Positions 52,001-61,000 of a stretch of 64,000 bases of DNA are shown piece by piece. The position numbers and the translations under genes were made by a program. How positions within the stretch are numbered: position 1 is the first letter of the stretch; each line of letters opens with the position of its first letter. Origin of the DNA: Hofstenia miamia. Its lineage: Eukaryota; Xenacoelomorpha; Acoela; Hofsteniidae. Location of the stretch: positions 180,970 to 244,969 of the forward strand of contig CABFPE010000765.1 of the NCBI GenBank assembly GCA_900660155.1, written 5' to 3'. The notes under the pieces are model-generated. The model made no database searches, was not told the DNA's origin, and saw nothing but the letters and a program-made list of their open reading frames with translations.

Positions 52001-55000
52001 CATAGTCTTGTTACTTGTGGCACGTTTTGTTATATTTAAAATACTTAGTAAATTACTTTTTGGTTTAATTTGCCGATGAATATCTTTGGTAAAATAAATT
52101 GCATATTATAGGTGACAACATATTTAGGTTTTGTAGCATATGAATTGCCAGTCTATTTTTAAATATTGTTGAAGTGGACCAGTTAAAGACTGTTTATAGT
52201 TTACAAATTATAAGTACTTATCTTGCTTAAATGTATATATGCGTACATAAAATAGCTGAATGTAAATACTTTTCTGTTAATAAACCAGATCTAGTCAATT
52301 CAAGACTGTTTTCTAAATGCACTTAACAAGTTGATAGGGAAGTCTATCGATCATTTGAATTTCTAAAAGATTGTTTTTAATAGTTTTAAGTTTTTCATGA
52401 CTGTAATTATTTCTTAATATAAGTTTTGTTTTAAGTAGTTTTGCTAACGATTTTATTTAGTCGTGTTTGGGATATTCACGAAAACTTAATTCTTTCTGTC
52501 CACAATAAAGATCGACTTGGTGTGGATTTTTTGGGGAGAGTTTGCATTCCTCTCATTTCAGTAAGCACACAGTAGTTAATTCTTCCATAATGTAGTGTTT
52601 AGATTAAAAATTTAGAAACCGTTTCGTATTTCCTCAAAACACGAAAGATGCTTGCACGGAAAAAAGGGAGGGTTATTTTGAAGCTTCATTTCACCTATAA
52701 TTTGGTAAAAATCACTTCTAATTTATAATTTTGTTAAACTTCTGTATCGTTCATTTTTGCTTTCATTTGCTATTGGAAACCTCAAGTTTTTTTTTAGTAT
52801 AAAGCGGTACTCAACTCACTTATTCCAAAAGAAGAAAAAGTCTTTCAACACTCTTTGTACAGACCAGAAACAGAAGACAACAATATCAGGGTAAGTTAAT
52901 TAGTAATTTTAAGATAATTCTGAACAATTTATTACTAGCTCTCCCGACTCAGAATCAGGGTTTCGCCAGAATTTTTTAGGAGACTAAGCTCGCTTTTTAG
53001 ACACGATCGATCGCCTTTAGAGTAGCTGACAGATATACTTATAATGCAGGAACTAGGTTAAGCATTGAGGCGACATTTTATGATATTCTGTAAACTTTTC
53101 AAATATCAATAGAATTTATATTTCTTCTTTATACATTTTTATTTTATAGAATCTGATTAATTTAAAGAACTATAAAAATTAACGAGATGAGTTGAAATTT
53201 TCAACTGTTACAAAAGCATTATTAAAGATGTTGAGTAGCTTATGGGGAGAAAGATAAGAGTTTTCCAACATGTTGAGAAATTTCATTTTAAGTGGGTTGA
53301 GGATCAGGAATTACAGGCTCAACTGTTAGTTGTTTTTTGAAAGTGAATACTGATTTTGGCCAATTTTGGCTGAAACTATTATATATAATTATATACATGC
53401 ATATATGGATTTTTCTGCTTTTTCCGTGTTTTGTAATTTTACTTTGGAGTTCCTTTTCTTGGTATGAAGCATTGGAATAGCTCTTTTCAATGATGTCTTC
53501 AAAACATAAAAAATCTTCACGAATATCACGAATTTTATGCTTTTGCCGTGTTTGCAAATTTTACATAGTATTATGAGTTGAGCAATTATTTAAACATTGT
53601 TGGAAATAATATTTCAGAAGTTTGTGAAGAAAAGTCCTGCGTAAAACCAAATGTTTTAATGAGCAGTGATGCAGATATCAGCGTACTACTTACAAAGACA
53701 TCTACACAAATGAGGGTTCATCTCAGAAACTGTATTTTGCTGCGAAAAAAATACATCAAAGTTGCGCAAAAATATGCGGAAAGGGTGGGTGAAAAGTTAG
53801 CAATTCTAATCTATTCTTGGCAAAATCGGTAAATGAACAAAAAATTTGATGTTGATTTAAGTTTTTAACAGTCAAATTTTTTCATTTGACTGACACACAT
53901 CATTTAAGAAAGAAAATACGCGGTCACTGAAACCAACGTATTCTAGATTTCCTTCTGGGGTGCCATTTATCTGGCTGCATTGATTTAGACAAATTTTTCG
54001 ATTTTTTCATTATCCGGGTTCTTTAACAAGACAATTGTCAATTTGTTCTTATAAAACTAAAGTTGCGTATTGGAAAAATCGATTAAATTTGCATTGGGTG
54101 TATTTGCTAATGCACGCGAGCGGCGACCGAATAATTCCGAATGTATTAGTTAATTCACCACTCTTAAATTCTATTTGCTTACGACGCCCGCGCCAACCAT
54201 TCCAACTGATTTAGTCGTAATTATAATTGTAAATTCACCACTCTTAAATTCTATTTGCTTACGACGCCCGCGCCAACCATTCCAACTGATTTAGTCGTAA
54301 TTATAATTGTAAACTTCACGAGTCTTCGTATGCGTGCCTGTATTTTTAATTTGTAACAGACATTTAAATTTTCGTAAATCCAACAAAGCAGTACATTAAT
54401 TACACTAGCTGAATTTGCATTTTATATATTTATTATTTTATTTACTTTCATCTCTCCACTTGAAATTCTGGCTGAATTTGTGTGTAGGAGTGACTTGTTG
54501 AACCATCTCCAAAATCATGCAATATGATCTCCGGTTGATCACAAAAGCTATCAGGTCGCCAAATGCTAGACACGTATTGTGGTGTTGAAGACATTTAAGC
54601 AAGTAAAAATTGCGCAGCTGGTAATGACGCAATGCAACCAGGGTTTTCAAGTACTCGGAATTTTAAAAACTCCAACTCGCATTAATTCGCAAAACTTCAT
54701 AAAAAAACTCTAAAAAGAATTCATTAATACTTTTACTCAGACTCGAATGAAAATCCCTTGAAAAATAAATTATTTTAAATTCACTTGCTTTATCAACTGC
54801 AAATAAATGTTTTAGAGAAAAAAACTATGAAATTTGAAAAAAATGTCGAACGAATTCGGAATAAGCCTATTCTTCAAAAAAATTCGAAAACTTTGAGTAC
54901 GACTATATTATTGGTTAGTTGGCCACTAGCGTGGAATTAGCAAATGAAATCCGCGGGCACTATTTGTACGAGTGTATATTAACAAATACAGTTGCCCAAT

Positions 55001-58000
55001 CGGATACGCGAGTTTGAATTAACTAATACATTCCAACCGGCGGTTTCAGTTAATCCTTCTTAAGTAGACTTGGCCGCTCGCGGTTTCAATAGTTGGCCAA
55101 CCGCCGACGCGTGTGCAATTAGCAAATACGCTCATTATCTGTTATGTTTTAATAAGGCAACAAAATCCGTCTGGCTCATCCTAACTTCATACGAAGAGTT
55201 AAAATAGCATTTATGGCGTCACTTTATAATTTCACAATAAAATCTAACCAATTTCAAAAACAAAGTTTATGAAAGTATTCGAAACTTTTTGAGTAATAAA
55301 TAATAATCAAATTGTGAGTTCGCTAAAATTGCTTTCAGAGTACTGCCTGCGTTGATCCACGCAAAATGGAGTTCACAGCAAAATACCGCGATGATTTACT
55401 CCCAGTGCTTTGATGAATGGTTTGATATGTAGTTTTTCAGTCAAATGCTTAACTCACATAGACAGATAGTTATTTGTTTGATATTTTTATTTTTTTATTG
55501 AGTACATTGCATATATTCAGTCAACTATATTGTAGATATTGTTAGCCAAATTATCGAAATCTTCATTATAAGCTATTTCCCAATATCCCTGAAAAAAGTA
55601 TCTTTCTATTTTCAATGTAATTTTTCATTTAGGTCAAAAATAATATTTTGTTGGAAAATTTCTCTTATTCTTTCTATTCAAGAGTTCATAAAGAACACAA
55701 ATGTGATCAGAATTTCCGAGAACTAGAATTTTTTCAAGTATCTTATAAATATGATCCATACTGGTAAAAATCTGGTCTAGTTTCATAGTTCCCCGAGTAT
55801 GAAAATTGGTTGCTGAATTTAATCTGAATTCATCCATTATATACTGCTGTTGAGCTGTTTATATGACGTGCTATCAATATATATGTTTGGCTCATATTTT
55901 TTACGAATACTTTCAATTCCGTTTATTATTAAGTTTGCAAATCTTCTCTAAGTTATATCAGTACAACTATAGTTATGTTGATAGAAAATTGTGAATATGA
56001 GTTGAAATTCACAGTCAGATATATGTCGGTCTACACTAGTAATTCCAACAAAGTTATCTTCATATTATAGAATTTGCCTAAATTTGTTTTACTTACATAA
56101 ATAGTTACTCCTTCTTCTGTTTTTGCTTATCACACTATGAGCTTGATGATTTGTTACATACTATGAAATAACGGAGTTCTCATCAGCTCATGTTTCTGTC
56201 ATAACTGCAATAACACATTTTTCTTGTAGTACCATTTCCAATTCGGTCATTTTATTATTTAGGGATTGTGCATTGTTTTGAAGAACAATTGGTAGTTTAA
56301 ATGGAAATTGTTTTATTTTTTTTGCTGTGCTTCTCTATATTATTTTGTACTAGTCCATCATTTTGTGTATTCCCACCAAATCTGTTCTTTTAGTTACCAA
56401 TTTTTTTGCATTTTCGTATTCGCTGCAGTGCCTATATCCGCTAAGGTGTTCGGAACTTTTGTATTTACGCAATATTTGTGATCACTCATAGTTTTGCAAT
56501 TCTTGAATTCATTGTTGTCTTGCAGAACTAGGAGATAACTTCGTGTCTACAGAATCTTGAAGCATTGACATGCATTAAGCACTTTCTATATCTGATTGGT
56601 TGAATGAAATTATGTGATATATGTAGCGTTTAACAAACCACCATTTCCATTTAATAAGTATAACTCCATGTGAATTGACGTACTAGAGAATATCGCATTA
56701 AAAAGTAAATATTATTGTACAAAAACTGTAGTTCTTCCTAGGTTTTACCAAAACCTTTTCCTTTTGCTATCAAAGATAACGCTTCTTCAGAAAATACCAC
56801 AGTTAGTAGAGCACACTGACGAACCCTACTCATTTTGTTGTATGGATCGCTCCATAAGAATTCCATGGATCTGGAATGAATCTGAATAAAAAACTCGAAC
56901 CATGGACAAGTATGCAAATTTCGACGGCAAGTTGTTGTTACTAAAGCACCTACCTAAACTAGGTTTCTCTTAGATGCTACTACTGTTTTCTTTGCTTATT
57001 AAAGCTCATTTGGTTTTTGTGGATGCTTGTTCATGATTTTTCTGTTCTTTCATATCAATTTGCATCATAGATTTTTAGCGAAGATAATTCCAATATAACT
57101 TTTCCGGTTTTGAAGCAATGGGGTATATCCTATATATCAAGTTTCCCACAAGCCGTTAAAACTAGAAATTGTAATACAATCTCGATTGTAATACAATTTG
57201 TCGATGTTGACATACTTCAAGTTACTCCTATGTACAGTCCTCTTTCATTAGTTACGCTTGGGTTCTCTTCAGTTTAAAAAAAACTGCAAAGCTTTCTAAG
57301 TATTCGGATGATGCTAGTGTCATCTAAAGAATGGGATTGATTTTAGAAACTATCATCTCCCATAGACTATATTCATAGATTTTCTTCTGAATATAATCCT
57401 TTTATAAGTTTGTGAAAATTGAAGGATCCATTTTTCTTCACAAAACGCAATTTTTTGCAAAATATGGTGATCATATTCCAGATTAATGGTACGACTGTAC
57501 CAATGCTGGAAGTTCTTAAGATTTTTGGTATCATATTAGATTGATTTAAGTTGGAAAACGCATATTGTAGAAATAGCAAACAACTTACATTTCATTCTAT
57601 TGCTTCTTGTAGAATTTTATGAGTAATATATCGCCAACACAATGATAACTTTCCCATTTCTATATATCTCACGAACTCATGATGGTTAGTTTGATAGCTG
57701 GAACTCTAAGTACAGAAAAATATGCAGAGACCACTAATCTCGTGGTATTCCGTATTACATCAGCGCTTTAAAAGGAGTTAGTTGAATCGAATTGAGAGAT
57801 AATTGGTTCTAATGTGGTTCATAAAATCTTAGAATCGAACCATCCTTTTCATGAAATAGTTACATCATATGGAATTATAGCTGTTATCAGAAACAGTTGC
57901 GATCTTCCTTTTCATTATGTTACAATGTAAGACAATATTCCTTTATAAGTTATCTCATCAACGATGATATGCCTAACTACCTCTCGGCAGACTCCTGATT

Positions 58001-61000
58001 TTAGTTTTCTGTTTATTCCTAGTTATAGATAAGATATAGTTTGCAAGAATTAGAATATAAATATTTTCTTGTCTAACTCAGTGATTTCAGAGGTGTGTAT
58101 ACCTGTAATATTAAGCGTTAAAATATTATTCTTCATATAATACGTTATTTTATAATTAAACCTTTTAAACCAAATTTCAGTTTTTTCGTGTTTATCCTTA
58201 TTTTTCAATGTTTCCATGATAAGAAAATCCGAAAGTGTTAGCTATTTAATCATATCGCTGGTTTGAAAAACCGTATGATTGATTCTTCAACAAGTACACC
58301 TGGAAAACATCAAATTTTTCTAATATAACAACATACTAGACCACCTTCGATTCTGCGGCAAACAACTTTTCTACATGTATTTGTTAATTTCCAATCGAAT
58401 AAACCTAAATCTAAGGTCTATACAAGTATTGGCTGTGTTATTAAAAAATGAATTTTCAAACAAGCAGTAACTGAAATCACTCATCACCCGCTGTTTTTCA
58501 ACCAACGATATGATTAAATAGTTAACATTTTTGGAATCAGCAGCATTCATTCTGGAAACATTGCAAATTGTATATACACTGAGTTATCTACCTGACAATA
58601 TGAATGTTTAATGTTATTCTTGGGATTACTCTTTCATTTAGAGGGTCATTGGTCTCTACAGAAACCTCAGTTTCATTGGAAAGCGTGCAAAGGCTGTTAT
58701 TGAATCAATTAAATTCTGTAACAATTACATCGTGAAGATTTTGAATTGGGAAAATCCTCCACAAACTATTTTTGCCTTTTTTGTAAGTATACTTGCTTAA
58801 TTTTCAACAAACACAAAATATCAAAAAGATTCATCCATTTGAGGATTGTGCGAGATAATTACCTAATCGCAAATTCCTAGTTTGGAGAAACAGATAAACA
58901 ATTATTTCAGAAAATTTGTCTGTACATTGTTTAAAAAGCGATTTTAATGGCATTCTAAAACTACATGACTAGTTAACACGCATTGTACCCTAAAACGCTT
59001 GCGTTATTGTCATATAATGGGTTTAACATTTCAGTCTTATGCCGTAATGCGAGAGTTCCACAAGAGTTTAGCACTTTAATAAAGAAGTTATGACATTTAG
59101 ATAATGATTGCACTGCTAACGTAAGTTTTATAAAAAGTTTTGATGTCTTACTACAGAAAATAGTGCATTGGACATTGATCAGATTTGTATCAACATGATT
59201 TTGCTTTTTATGCTATAACATGGAGATGATGGGATTAATTCATCAGCTATGCAAACATGTTATATTTGATGAAGTGAATACTTTTTCAACTTACTGTTAT
59301 TTCGCTTAAATGTCATTCATGGTGGTGTCCAAATTGAGTCTTATTGACCTGCATACAGCAGATATTCATATAAACCAAATAAACGTTGAATACAATACTG
59401 TCTACTTTATTTATTTCCACATTAAGTCTATCATGATTCTTGTTGTGCATTTCCCTCCTCCAATATCAGTTCATGCTATCTAAGTTGAGGCCTTACGCAT
59501 TATCTCGCTCAGTTTTTTGTAACATGGTATGCTTTGGGTTCTGATGAGCCATTCCTCCAAACACTCTGGATGTTATCATTACTGATTACCTCAATATGCT
59601 GGATGTCTGTTGCCAAACTACTTTTTTCCAACGCGCACTATCTAAAGTTTCTAGGTTATTGACTCACTTTCTGCGCCTACACACTGAAAGAAATATTTTG
59701 TATTTAGTCATGAAAACAAATCAAGACTTCCTCGATACTTACAAAAGAATACACTGATTGTAAAGAAAAAAACTCCAAAAAGTGAACTTTGAATTCCTCA
59801 TTGAGAAAAAGTATAAAATCACTGTTGCACATAATTTATTCTATACAGTAATTCAAGGCGATCGCCTTGAGCAATTAGATTATCATCAAGTTACAATACA
59901 ATGGCAAAATGTTTTAATAATTTAAAAAAACCGACATCCTTTTACAAATATTAAGATCTATTTTATTTAAATTATTGCAAGATTATCAAGAAAATATAAT
60001 ACACGAAGATAAATCTAAAACTTAATTAAATATATATATANNNNNNNNNNNNNNNNNNNNNNNNNNNNNNNNNNNNNNNNNNNNNNNNNNNNNNNNNNNN
60101 NNNNNNNNNNNNNNNNNNNNNNNNNNNNNNNNNNATATATATATACCAATAGCAATGCCACGTGGCATTTTCGTGGTAATACGTCGCACTTTCACTTAGA
60201 ATTTACGTCGCATTTTGGTAAATATGGTTCCTTTTTGCCATGTAACTGAAATAGTTCTCTTATGTAAACAAACCTTTAAGCAACACATGTTGGTAGTTGC
60301 CTTTTTATGATAGTTGGTGACATTTTGGTAAAAATGTTACAAATTTGCCGCGTAATTTAAGAAATGACTTGACGAATTTAAATTTCCTTACAATGCCACG
60401 TAAATCACATGACTTTGCCACCAAAAAACGTAAAATGACGAAAACGCCACGTGGGTTTGCTTTTGGGGTATTGACGAAATTTGGAACTTTTGAAAATATA
60501 ATAATGAATTGAATCATACAATAATATCGACAATATTAACATGTGTATTTTAGTTTTTTCTACTGATTGTGTACTATTTTGAAATCTACATGCTTCCTAT
60601 TGGTTTTATTATTCTTTTGCTACCTGGTATTTTCAAACCACATGACGATAATGAGCTCAGAATGGGTTTGAAAAGCGAAGAGGATCTCAATTTAAACGAA
60701 GATGCAGCAAACAGAAATGTATGTCATTTTAATTGTAAATTTCTACTTTTAAGCTTTTTCTAAAGCCCAATGTCAAGTTTATTAGGCTTTTTGGAGGTTT
60801 TTCAAGTAGTACCTAGTTAATGAAGATTATTGTGGATCAAAAATAAAGGCTAATAAATATATTTATTCATTTTTATGGTAAATGTTTAAGTAAAAATGGC
60901 TTCAAAAGAGCAATGAAAATAAACTCAACACCATTGTTTATAAAATCGGACAATATTATACATGTGTATCATGAGAGCTGATTACATGTTTGGTATAATA

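Noticed and set aside
56895-56915. GGTTCGAG on the minus strand as a tRNA T-loop
   Set aside because: No matching acceptor stem, D-arm or anticodon arm could be drawn around it.
57373-57579. Minus-strand 68-codon frame
   Set aside because: It is antisense to the LINE reverse transcriptase core on the plus strand.
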